From Halichoerus grypus (lineage: Eukaryota > Chordata > Mammalia > Carnivora > Phocidae): a DNA stretch of 64,000 bases. Position numbers and translations under genes: made by a program. Positions 44,920 to 55,599 of the stretch are shown piece by piece. The stretch lies in NCBI RefSeq assembly GCF_964656455.1, contig NC_135722.1, forward strand, positions 89,647,313-89,711,312. The letters are read 5' to 3'. The notes below the pieces were generated by a model. That model was not told the DNA's origin. It ran no database searches and saw only the letters and a program-made list of their open reading frames with translations. How positions within the stretch are numbered: the stretch's first letter is position 1; every line of letters begins with the position of its first letter.

Positions 44920-45240
44920 CTGTCCTTCCCTCTAGAAGGATCTCCGTTCTTCGCCATGTTGGCCTGGCTGACCTCTACCCTGAGGATCAACTCACTTTGC
45001 CTCCTGGAGGAAGTTTCCTTACCTCTCTCTTCAATTTAAGTGCCCTCCTCCTTCCTTCCACAGCCCTCTGTGGAAACCCCCTAGTAGTGCTTGTAACAAT
45101 ATATTAAAGTGGCTTTTTCCTATCTGCCTTCCCTTCTAGATCGTGAGCTTCTAGAAGGCAGGGGCGGGGTCCTGTGGATCTCCGTGTGCTCAGGGCCTCT
45201 GTCCAGCTTGGACACATAGCCCGCACGTGACCGGGGATTC
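44920..45240 (+). mobile_element. L2 LINE 3' end
   Basis: 'agatcgtgagcttctagaag', 'gcaggggcggggtcctgtg' and 'gtgctcagggcctctgtcc' follow the L2 terminus ('tgagctccatgagggcaggg'). Confidence 0.5.
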
Positions 45241-45379
45241 TTGGTAGCCTCTACCTTCTGTGCCTGGCATTTCCCTTGCCAAGCTCTGAAAGTTCTTTAT
45301 CAGAGAATACATCTACTTATCATTATTATTGCCTTCTGCAACCAGAGTACCTATGAGCACAAAGTAATCCTTGGGGAAA

Positions 45380-45600
45380 AGGTGATAATAATTTAATCCC
45401 CCCTTGCATTTATATGGCACTTTATGCTTTCCCAAACCCTTTCACATTTATTATGGGCGACTCTCCTCCCCACTTGGAAAAATAAGAAAAATGAGACCAA
45501 GTTATGTTAAGTGGCTTCTTTTAGGTCACATAGCTGGTAAGTGTGAAAGTTAAGACAAAAACCTAGGTTTTCCCAATCCAGGCCCTGTGGTTCTCCCAGC
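45380..45600 (-). mobile_element. MIR-related SINE relic
   Basis: 'tttatatggcactttatgct', 'aagttatgttaagtggcttc' and 'ggtcacatagctggtaagtg' follow the reverse MIR pattern. Confidence 0.6.
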
Positions 45601-47110
45601 CCCGCCCCCCTCTCAGTCTCCTCCCCCGGGTTCCTGCCCCTGAAGAGCATAGGCTTAGAGGGTGCCTGGTGGAGTGGGCCCCCGGGAGTGTTTCCTGCAT
45701 CATCCCACGGGGTGTGATGGGGTGAGTATCTCCATTGAGAGGCAGAAGAGGAACTCAGGAGGCGCTCAGGCAGGGATGCTGGTGAAGTAACGAAAGCTGG
45801 TTCTAACTTAGGCACAAATTCTCCCTCTTGTAAGTGGGGCATACTAAAGAGAACATCACAGCTCCCCTATACTGAGGACTCTACCAGTGCCTGTACTGGC
45901 CTGGAAGCTCCCTCCCGGGCAGCCTTTCCATTGGGCACATTGGCCATGACCCTCCCCACGGTGCCTCTGCCATGAAGTGTCAGTCTGTCAGCCTGTCCGT
46001 CTGATCCTACCCTGAGGATCCAGAGCACCCTCCACAGCTCCTCATCCTCATCCCAAGCCCGTGACACGGGCCCTGGACTGGAGGCCAGGAGGCCATTGCC
46101 CTGTCACATACCTATGGCATGGCTCTGGGCATGGCCCCCAGAGCCTGAAGGGAATCAGGCTTTTCCTGCCAGCTGCCTCACGAAGTAGTTACTTCCTGAG
46201 TGGTGCTTTGAAACATCATGAAGGAAACGTTACTATGACACACTCCGCAGAGGTGAGGTGTTTGCCATCCTCTGGTTCTGTCTTTCCAGATGTGTGGTGC
46301 TGGTGCCCAGGGACAGAAGAGAGCTGCTCCTCGCCTCTCTGCAGTCTGTTTTCAAGGCGAGATACTGTGTGGCTTTCTGGGGGAGCAGGTGAGACCAGGC
46401 CACCTCTCTCGGCACCGTTCATTGGAAGAATGATGCTCAGTGCCCCCAAGGCATCCATTGTATTAATGAAATAAACTAAACTATGCATCTAAATTGGTGC
46501 CCGTTAGGTGCTATCCTTGAGAGAAGAAAAAATAGTTATTTGTATTATTTTCTGGGTTCTTTGGTTCAGAAGAGAAATCCCAGCTGAGAAAGACGGGGTG
46601 AGGATGGTTTTCATTCCCTGCGGCTCTTGGGGCCACAAGACAAACTGCATGACTTACAACAGCACAAATGTATTTTAGCTCCGGGTGTCCCAAGTCTAAA
46701 ATGGGTCTCACTGGGCCGCAGCCGAAACTGGTTCTTCCCGGAGGCTGCGGGAGAAAATTGGTGTCCTTGCCTCTTTTGGTTTCCAGTGGCCACCTACATT
46801 CCTTGGTTTGCGGCTCCTTCCCAGCATCACTGCAGCCTCTGGCTTTGGTCATACCTCGTACTGAAGCTGCCTCCCCCCCTTACACGGATTTTGGGATTAC
46901 ACCGGGCCACCCGTATAATCTAGGATAATCTCCCCATTTTAGGATCTCCTAGCTTGATCACAGATGTAGTCCTTTTTGCCTTGTAAGGGAACTTCTTCAA
47001 GGATTAGGACATGGACATCTTTCTGGCCTCATTATTCTGCCCACCACCAGAAGGAACAAAAGACAAAACGGAGCTGGGTGCCCGCCCCTTCCTTTCAGAA
47101 CAATTGTAGC
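45600..47110. other. Intronic DNA, no exon seen
   Basis: No repeat family or exon recognised. Confidence 0.35.
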
Positions 47111-47117
47111 CATTCTT

Positions 47118-47360
47118 TTGTTGTTGTTGTTGTTGTTAACATATAATGTATTATTTGTTTCAGGGGTACAGGTCTGTGATTCAACAGTCTTACACAATTC
47201 ACAGCGCTCACCATAGCACATACCCTCCCCAGTGTCCATCACCCAGCCCCCCATCCCTCCCACCCCACCCCCACCACTCCAGCAACCCTCAGTTTGTTTC
47301 CTGAGATTAAGAGTCTCTTATGGTTTGTCTCCCTCTCTGGTTTCATCTTGTTTCATTCTT
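47118..47360 (-). mobile_element. Truncated L1 tail, antisense
   Basis: A GTT repeat, then antisense L1 3' UTR text: 'aacatataatgtattatttg', 'ggtacaggtctgtgattcaa', 'ccagtgtccatcacccagcc', 'accctcagtttgtttcctga'. A possible 7-bp duplication 'cattctt' is seen at 47111-47117 and 47354-47360. Older than the copies at 11069 and 49431. Confidence 0.75.
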
Positions 47361-47379
47361 ATCCTCCCTCTCTGTGAGA

Positions 47380-47500
47380 GAAATCTGTGCCTCAGTCTCC
47401 CTTTCTGTAAACTAAAATGATCTTTCTGCCCATTTATCTTTAGAAAGCATTTTGGGATTATCAAGTAAAAGGTGCTTAGGAGGCAATGGTTATTATGATA
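47380..47500 (+). mobile_element. MIR-like relic
   Basis: 'tgcctcagtctccctttctg' then 'taaactaaaatgatctttc' and 'ggtgcttaggaggcaatggt' follow forward MIR. Confidence 0.45.
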
Positions 47501-48945
47501 TGATACTCTGACTTGGTATAAATTATGCTTACATTAATCAGTGGAGCTTCTACTAGATGCCACTATCGTTGGGTCCCGTGGGGGAGAGATTAGGGGGAGC
47601 ATCTATTAGATTCTGTAGTTAAACCTCACTAAATGATTCTTAATAGCAATTTACTTTGGCTTCATTAGCATGGAGTATGGGAACTCCCCTTTAAAATAGC
47701 ATATAGCTCAGCCTCCTCCTATCTTTGGAGTAATTGAAATGAAACGGAGATCAACAACAGCAACAATAGTGTAAGACAAAAGAAATAGGCACTGTGTTTG
47801 TCTACATGTGATTTGCTGTTGGGTAGGAGGTTTACTGCCTGCACTTTGATTTGTCTCTTTTTGCCTCCATGCCTGGTTGAGTTTCTGGCTTTTGACCGAG
47901 GATCTGGCTTAGAAAGGAGGCACGGGGGAGTGGATATAAACTGTGTGAACGTGGCAGTGAACGTGGGGCTGCAGGCTCCAGGATGAGTTTGTGTGTCTTA
48001 CCACGTGACAGAGTGAGGGAGAGCATCTATTATGATAGTATTAGGCACCACGTTGGATCATCTAGGTCATGAGATTCAGTTGATATACTTTAAAGGCTTT
48101 ATGAAGTCTCCCTCAGGTTAGCGGCTAAAGAAATTTGGAAGCTTAGCCCTTCTTTGCCCACCCCACCACCAGATGCATCAAGATGTTGCAGGAAGCTTGA
48201 GGCAGTGAGGCCCCTTCCCTTGGTGTACGGGGAGGACCAGACTGACTGACCGTGTCGGACGCCAGCTCGAGGGCCTGCAGAAGTAGCAAAATGTGAGGCC
48301 CCCAGACAGGCATCTGAGTCCACCCCCATCCCGTACTCACCCTGCCAGTTTCCCGGGGAGTCTGCCTTGGAAGCCCAGGAAGAGACACAATCAGCAGACG
48401 ATGATAGCATCTTTAAATAGATTTATAAAATGTTCAACCCTCAAAGAGCCTGTGTCCAGGAAAGGTTATGTTGCTGCTAAACAGTCCCAAGGAGAGCATC
48501 ACAACCAGCTCTGGTCCTCGGGGCTCAGGGGAATTAAAAGAGAGAGACAAGCCCAGAGAATGATTATAATCCCATTATGCAGAGCTCCCCCTATTTATTT
48601 CTTCATATGGATGAATTTGTATATATTTGCATTTTGTTCTATCTGATAATATGCATAGAATTCAAATTGAAATGACTTGAATAGATTTGAATATTAATGA
48701 GGCGTTTAAAGGCTGCCATCCCTGGCAGAGTCCCTGCAAGGGAGTGTGTGGTGCAGAAGCTCAGAAAACTCCTCAGGCACCCGCCCCACGAGGCATTGCC
48801 ACCCAGGGCATTGGAGGGGGGACACCCTCTGGGGTGGAGATAGAGGCCTCCCCTACAGCTTCTAGGCACCAAGCCCGGAGCCTACACTACTAAAGGGGTG
48901 TGTTGAAAACAGCCCCCCCCAAGTGTATGTGGCTTGAGGTCTTTT
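47500..48945. other. Intronic DNA, no exon seen
   Basis: No repeat recognised. 48580-48730 is AT-rich but of complex composition, with a canonical octamer ATTTGCAT at 48625-48632, ATATGCAT at 48649-48656 and a homeodomain-type 'attaatga'. It could be an enhancer-like element. Confidence 0.35.
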
Positions 48946-48960
48946 CAGACATATGGTTTT

Positions 48961-49170
48961 TTTTTTGTTTTTTTTTTTTTAAAGATTTTATTTATTTTTT
49001 TGACAGAGAGAGACACAGTGAGAGAGGGAACACAAGCATGGGGAGTGGGAGAGTGAGAAGCAGGCTTCCCGCAGAGCAGGGAACCCGATGTGGGACTCGA
49101 TCCCAGGACCCCGGGATCATGACCTGAGCCGAAGGCAGACGCTTAACCGACTGAGCCACTCAGGCGCCCC
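48961..49170 (-). mobile_element. CAN-SINE, copy 8
   Basis: Reverse carnivoran SINE with 'aaagattttatttatttttt', 'gggactcgatcccaggaccc' and 'gactgagccactcaggcgcc'. An exact 15-bp duplication 'cagacatatggtttt' is seen at 48946-48960 and 49171-49185. It is the first SINE of this class recognised inside KIRREL3 intron 1. Confidence 0.95.
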
Positions 49171-49430
49171 CAGACATATGGTTTTAACAGTGCCATAAAA
49201 GGCAAGATGTTTTCCCATACCAAGAAAAGCCTAACTGCCTTTCCTTCATAGAATTGGTTAGAAAGGGGCGGAGTCATGTTTCAGCCAGACAGGTACAGGT
49301 GTAGAAGATGCTGTGGACTGTCTTCTGTCTGGAGTCCTATAGCTCTAGTACACATCACACCTCCTGGTTTATTTGGTTTTTTTTTTTTTCACTTTTGATT
49401 AATCTTTAATTAATATTTCACTTTAATTTT

Positions 49431-49665
49431 CTTTTCTTTTTTTAATTTCATTTTATTATGTTGTTAGTCACCATACATTACATCATTAGTTTTTGATGTA
49501 GTGTTCCATGATTCATTGTTCACATATAACACCCAGTGCTCCATTCAATACGTGCCCTCTTTAATACCCATCACCAGGCTAACCCATCTCCCCCCAGAAC
49601 CCTCAGTTTGTTTCTCAGAGTCCATAGTCTCTCATGGTTCGTCTCTCCCTCCGATTTCCCGGGAT
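49431..49665 (-). mobile_element. Young carnivore L1 tail, antisense
   Basis: The same antisense L1 3' UTR as at 11069: 'caccatacattacatcatta', 'gtgttccatgattcattgtt', 'tacccatcaccaggctaacc', 'agaaccctcagtttgtttct'. It begins with T-rich sequence. No clean duplication was found. Confidence 0.88.
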
Positions 49666-50380
49666 CATGGCAATTAGTCAATATACTCTCAGTGGGCCTG
49701 AAGGCCATCAGTCCTTCTTGAGGCTCTAATAAGGAAATCACTTGATGCTGGTCATTTCAGCCCCTCAGTATTAACATCTATAACCTGCCTAGGTCCTGGG
49801 CTAAACTCTAAGAATAAGTAAGATAGAATGGCTTGTGAAAGACCCACTGGGGTTCAACTGGCCATTGTTTCCCCTTTTTATCAAGAGACTTGAGTAATAG
49901 CTCATCCTCTTAGGACCTCTTAGGTGGACCTGTGGTGAGGCTTCAGATTACTTAGCCTCAAAATCTGTAGGCCCATCATGTAAGAATAGCGTCTTGTAGG
50001 AATTTCAGTTGGGTTACCAGTTGTCCGAAGTGTAGAGCTCTAGATATACCATCATTCATTGCTGAAGTACTAGGAATCAACATTTCTAAGTGATCCCCAA
50101 TTGTTTTATCTTGTCCTAACTGAATCTTGGTTAGTTCCAAGTTTATGCTCCTCGCACCCATTCTAATGGGCAATTACGAGAGCAAGTAACCATTAAAATA
50201 TACTTGTGAGTCATTTAGTCTCCTGCTGTATGAGGCTCTCATGTCCACTCATCGTCACTTCTAATTCAACAATCTGAGAACTAAACTCCTCATTTCATCC
50301 CCCATTGGAGTCCTAATCTCAGTCAAGGGTAGGCCCATATTCCCAATCCCTCCTTCTGAAACCTGAGGCATCACCAGCCC
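49665..50380. other. Intronic DNA, no exon seen
   Basis: No repeat or exon recognised. Confidence 0.3.
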
Positions 50381-51125
50381 TTCCCTCCTGACTCACATCC
50401 AACCAGTTCCATCATGACAAATTTCATCTGCATTTTCTCTTCTGTTGCCCTACTCATCCTCATCATTTTCTTCCCAAATATTAGAGCATTTTCTTGAGTC
50501 TGTCACTTTTTTCCAGAGTTATCCTTTACCACTGTCCTTCACTACTTATATCTTCCTAGGTCACCTGTCAAATTCACTCTTCCACATCTCAGCCAGGTCC
50601 ATGGGGTTACTCTTGGTCTATAAACTAGGGCCCAAATGCCTCCAGCTGGTATCTCAGATCTGTCACCCCACATTTAAAGTACTCTATAATCTGGCACCGA
50701 CTGTCTTTATAGCATCATCTTCTCTCCACTCTTCCTTGTTCTCAAGCTTTAGGGGAAAAAAAGGTATTCCCTGGATATACTGCACCTTCATGTCTTTGTT
50801 TATGCTGTTCCTTGGGCCTGGAATATTCTTTCCTCATCATTTATTGAAATACTCTTCATATTTCAAGCTCGGCTCAAATGTCACCTCTTCCATGAAGTTA
50901 TTTCCTGTTTCCAGCTCAGAGGTGCTCTTTTCTTTGTCCTCCTGTGGCCTGATATGTGTATTCTGTTGTATCATGTGTTCCATCCTGTCCGGCCTGGTGT
51001 TTACTTGATACCTTATCAACTCGACTGTGAGTACCATAAGGAGAGAAGAAACAATGTTTTCCCAGTCTTTATACCATCTCATCATCTAGGACAGTGCTCA
51101 ACAAATGTTTAATGAGTAAATGAAA
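50380..51125 (+). mobile_element. Long L2 LINE 3' region
   Basis: The order 'tttatgctgttccttgggcc', 'tggaatattctttcctcatc', 'tcaagctcggctcaaatgtc', 'tcttccatgaagttatttcc' and 'cagtgctcaacaaatgttta' matches the L2 3' end. The 187-residue open frame at 50445-51008 lies within it and is not a gene. Confidence 0.7.
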
Positions 51126-51224
51126 TGAATTTGCGGGAAAGTTTTGGAATCGCTTACGGCATGTCCAGGTCTCCGCAACATCCTGTGAATTCAGCCCCTG
51201 CCCTTCCAGCACCCAGCCATCGTG

Positions 51225-51440
51225 GAAAGACACTACCATTCATTAAGCAACTGCTATATATGGCAGGTACTTCCTCATGATCATTTGATTCTCTAAAAAA
51301 ACACTGCGCAAAGATCCTTATTTCCATTTTGCAGGTGAGGAAATAGAGTCTCACTGAGGTTGAGAAATTTGCCCCGGGTCATACCCCCAGTGGGTAATAG
51401 AGCCAAAGTGAAAGAGAGCTCAAGCCTCCTGACTCCCCTT
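51225..51440 (-). mobile_element. MIR SINE relic
   Basis: 'ttaagcaactgctatatatg', 'ttccattttgcaggtgagga' and 'gaaatagagtctcactgagg' are reverse MIR. Confidence 0.65.
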
Positions 51441-52260
51441 CTCAGGTTTTTGCCGGCACCCTAAAGCCGCCTGGCGTCAGCCAGACAACAGCCAGACTCT
51501 CCGCTTCCCCAGACTCTGTGTCAGGCTTCAGTGCTCTGGGAGAATGAGTTTCCCTCCAATCAATTCTGGATGCAGTTATTATTTTATAGGGATGTTGTAA
51601 GTTGATAAGGTAGCTGTTATATGTTAATAGCTATTGTAATGTTGTTCTTAAGGCCTATTACTTGTGCTAGTTTGTATTTTAATGTGTGCAAAGGTGATTA
51701 CAACTTTAATATGAATGTTAAACAGATTAGCTGATTTATATGTAAAATAAATAAATAAAGGAAACTCATACTCTCGTTTCTATTCATTCCTCTGTCCTTC
51801 TCTCTCTTCCTCCTCTGTCCAAAAACATATGAGGTCTGTGGAGCATTGACAGTGGAACAAAAAGGGAGTATTTTTTTGCGTGATAAATAGTGGTTATAGA
51901 TGGGTCTTTTGTTCCAGGTGAATTTGGACCTTAATAGCTGCTTGTCTGAGACGTTGTGCGCTTGACAGTGTTTGCAAGTTGTTTTGAGAGTTGTGCCTTT
52001 GCCATTCTCTCCCTTCAGTCTTGTCTCCCACCTCTGCTAAGCCCCTGTTGTTTTCTTGTGCCCACTGGAAAGTGTGCCAAACTTCCAGAAAGGCAAGTGT
52101 ATGCCTGTGCATCCTGTGTATCCAGGAGTGCAGGGCACAGAAGAGGAGACAGATAAGAACACAAACAATTAGAGTGCAAAAAGAAGGGGGCCAGGGGAAG
52201 GTCTGCACACAGTTATTTCTGCGGGAGCAGACAGAGGGGTACTAACCTGCCTGGTGGGAA
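51440..52260. other. Intronic DNA, no exon seen
   Basis: AT-rich stretch at 51570-51770 ending in an AAAT repeat. Nothing else recognised. Confidence 0.3.
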
Positions 52261-52269
52261 GAAAATGTC

Positions 52270-52500
52270 TTCCGTTAAGCAGAGCTCCAAGGATGAGTTG
52301 AAGGTAGCTAAGAAAATGAACAGAGGGGGGGTGGAGGTGGATGAGGAACTTAGGGGAAGGAAAAGGCATTCCAGGCAGAGGGAACGGCCTGTACTAAATC
52401 CTGGAAGCATGGAATGCAGCCCATTCAGGGAGCTGCGAGTATCTCATCCAGGGGCATTGAGGCCATTGGGAGCACCAGTGACTTAATGCACTGCGCACAG
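52270..52500 (+). mobile_element. Ancient mammalian repeat, family not named
   Basis: 'ggcattccaggcagagggaa' and 'gcctgtactaaatcctggaa' are strong phrases of the same ancient family as at 37030. Confidence 0.5.
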
Positions 52501-53210
52501 AGCCAGAAGTCAAGGAGCTTCCCAGCCAGGGATACTTGAAGGAAAAGGAATATTAATCTTAGGAATTATAATAAAAACAGGACACTGGGCATGGTCAGAT
52601 ACTTAGCTTAGGCTGTAGGTCTATCACTGAAATCGATAGAAAGGAAAGATATAAAAAGAGGGGTGATCAAAAGAAAAGGTAGATCCAGAAAGATGGGAGC
52701 TTCAAACAACAAAACTTACTTTGGCAGTACAATGCAAATTATCCTGATGAAGGGAAGGAGGCAACATCTAAAGAAACCAACATGGCCTCACACACAACTG
52801 TCCAAGGAGCTCAGGTTGTAGGAAGACATGTACAATGGATGGAAGGTGGGGCATTGAGCACAGGGTGGGGACAGAAGAGGAGAAGGAGTCTGTAACAAAG
52901 GTACCAGGTGACATAAAGACATGGAATGAGCCAAGCTTGGAGAAAAAGAAAAAATAAAAAGATGACCACAAGAGATGACAAAATGGAGATCTTTAGGCTC
53001 CAAGGAAAAGAATAAAAAGGACAGCTTTTCTTGAGAAATGAGCTTAATATTAACCAGTTGCCAAGGACTTCTCAACTTCTCATTTGGTACTACTCTTCTA
53101 TAACGCTTTTCATATATGAGGGAGAATAAACTTGGTTGAGAAAGGACTAAAACCTGGGATGGGCACGTAAGAGGCTCTATAAGGCGAAGGTCGAGAGTCA
53201 CCTGGATCAA
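52500..53210. other. Intronic DNA, no exon seen
   Basis: Purine-rich, no family recognised. Confidence 0.3.
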
Positions 53211-53214
53211 GGGC

Positions 53215-53380
53215 TAGGTGCCACCAGTAACCTCTCCTGGCTCAGTTTACTCTTTTGTAAAATAGATAACAAGTATACCTAAGTCAAATATTTGTTGAGT
53301 AGATTAAAAGATATGATGCAAATAAGACCCTCGTCTGACACATTTAAAAATTCAATGAATGTTAGCTATCATGTTGTTGA
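53215..53380 (+). mobile_element. MIR SINE relic
   Basis: 'ctggctcagtttactctttt', 'gtaaaatagataacaagta' and 'aattcaatgaatgttagcta' follow forward MIR. A GAT repeat follows at 53375-53395. Confidence 0.6.
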
Positions 53381-53399
53381 TGATGATGATGATGAGATG

Positions 53400-54095
53400 C
53401 TAATCTGATTACCAGACCCAACATAATTAACCTCCCAGGATACTGAAACAATTTGAAGATATGATCCAGGAACCATTCTGAGTGAGCAGTTGTTCAGAAA
53501 TATTGGAAAATAGAGTCTGGAGAAATACCACAGTTTTCTTTAAAGTGGAGGGATAGATGGGAGTAGATTCTAGAAACAGTGGACAGGTTGACTTCATATA
53601 GACTTCCAGAAAAAAAATCTGCAAGAGATTAATTTCATGGTTCATAAATACCCTGAAAGTCACCCGTGGTCACTGGAAACCACCTTGGGCTTGCTAAGAA
53701 CAAATCATGCTAACATCTCATTTAAGAAAAAAAAAATCAACATAATTTCATAATCTACCTCTCCTTTGTATGTTGTATTATTCACAAATTTGATAAATCT
53801 TTCTCTGTCAGGTGTATTACAGAGTCTTAATTGAAGGAGGTTTATTTATTGAAATCTCAATATGAATCAGCAGTGTGACATGGTTACAAATAATGGATGT
53901 TTTGGCTTCATCAACAGAAAAGGCTGTGTTCAAGTGGGGACACTAGCAATCCCACGGTGCTGTCTGCTGATGTGACCACATCTGGGATATGAAGAAGGCT
54001 TTGAGAGTCAGGATGGTGAAAAGCCTGGGAGTTATGTAATCTGACAGAGGGTAGAAGAATTTAGCATTGTTTAGGCAGAAAAGGCAAGACTTAGG
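53400..54095. other. Intronic DNA, no exon seen
   Basis: No repeat or exon recognised. Confidence 0.3.
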
Positions 54096-54096
54096 G

Positions 54097-54293
54097 GTTC
54101 TCCAGCTTTATTGTGCATGAGAATCACCTGGGGTGTGTGTTTAAATTGCAGATTCCAGTGACTACAATCCCTAGATTTGTAGAGATTCCGATTCATTAAT
54201 CCCAGGAGGAGCCCAGGAAATTACAATCGAACAAACATTCCAGGTGATTCTCATTCCAGTGGTCTACAGACCATATTTTAAGAAACATGACTT
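54097..54293 (+). mobile_element. MER5-type hAT-Charlie MITE
   Basis: 'ggttctccagctttattgtg', 'catgagaatcacctgggg' and the right side 'tccaggtgattctcattcca' show the MER5-type inverted structure. Diverged. Confidence 0.6.
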
Positions 54294-54394
54294 AGAAGGA
54301 ATAAAATAACCATTCTCAGATATCAAAGTCTCCCATGTGGTTTAGAGGACAGAACCCTAACCAACAAGTCCTCAACTCTACTGTCAGCCATTGG

Positions 54395-54505
54395 AGAGGG
54401 TAGGAACACTGGTGTTCTCATTTCTGTATCTCTAGTTTCCAATATGGTGTCGGGCACACAGTAGGTGGTCAGCAAATACTTGTTTAACGAAATTACACGA
54501 AGGTT
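54395..54505 (+). mobile_element. L2 LINE 3' end
   Basis: 'tgtatctctagtttccaata' and 'cacagtaggtggtcagcaaa' match the L2 terminus. Confidence 0.5.
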
Positions 54506-54924
54506 GGAGAAAGAACCTTGCAAGAATGAAAGCTTATTGAAAATGAAGCAGATGGCCTTGTTAGGCAGCCAGCCTGCCATCACCAACCACCTTTAAGGGG
54601 AGACTGGATAATAATGGGCAAGAGATGGCATAAAAGAGATTCCTATATTGATTGGGAGAGGGGTTCACTAAGGTGACCTCCAACACTTGCCACGTTCTTA
54701 AAATTCAGTTGAAGAAATAGAACATATTGGAAAAACTCTTTGATGGCAGTACAGAGATAACGGAGTCAGAGAGGTATAGATAAGAAAGAAAACACAGTGA
54801 CATGCACTACAGAAAAGAGTAAGAAGCAAACATTTGAAATCCAAAGAGATGATCAGGTCTGAAGAAGCATTGAATGTTTCAGTTGTGGGTATGACACCTG
54901 CAGTATTTTACATTGTATGTAACT

Positions 54925-55225
54925 TAATTCAACTCCGGGCATTCATTGAGCACCTACTATGTACAGATGGGAAGCAGAGCGAGCTGGTCTCTGCCCTCAA
55001 GGAACTCCCAGGGTAACTGAAGAGGTCATGACCGCAGGATCACAGAACATGAACCTAACTCTCCTAGTAGGGAAAGAAAATGGGAGCACCACAAGGGAAG
55101 GTCATTCTCTGTCCTGTAAATAGCTGTATCCCCAACACTTAGAAGGTCCCTGGCATATTGGGAGCATTGATAAATATTTGTTGAATGAATCAACCAACCA
55201 GTGAATGAATCAATGAGTGAATGAA
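54925..55225 (+). mobile_element. Ancient repeat followed by L2 3' end
   Basis: 'cattgagcacctactatgta' and 'tctctgccctcaaggaactc' belong to the unnamed ancient family. 'tgtatccccaacacttagaa' with 'ttgataaatatttgttgaat' and GAAT units is an L2 terminus. Confidence 0.5.
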
Positions 55226-55227
55226 AC

Positions 55228-55580
55228 CAGCGTTTATTGAATCCCGCTTTGTTGGACAGTGTGTTGCAGACTTTGTACATATCATTGCTCTTGAGTCTTC
55301 CAAACTCTGTAAAAAGTATTGTTATCCTTGTTTTACAGATGTCAGGATGGAAGCACCATTGAGTTACGTGCCCAAGGTCTGAAAGCTTCTAAATGACAGC
55401 TGAAGTTCCTGAACTTGAGTTGTCTACCTCCTAAACTTGCATCCTAGTCCAGAAAGCTCCATTCCGGACAAGAGAATTGAGGTTCAGGGAGATGAAATGA
55501 CCTCCTCAGGGTTATCCTGGTCTTTTGTAGTAGAACTGGGTCTGGCCCGAAGCCCAGTGGTTTTAGGAGCAGTAGGAGCT
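55228..55580 (-). mobile_element. MIR relics
   Basis: 'gttatccttgttttacagat' and 'ttacgtgcccaaggtctgaa' are reverse MIR. A second MIR-like block follows at 55450-55560 ('gagaattgaggttcaggga'). Confidence 0.5.
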
Positions 55581-55599
55581 CTTCACATGGCAGCAGCCG

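Noticed and set aside
50445..51008. 187-residue open frame
   Set aside because: It lies wholly within an L2 LINE 3' region read in a non-coding frame.
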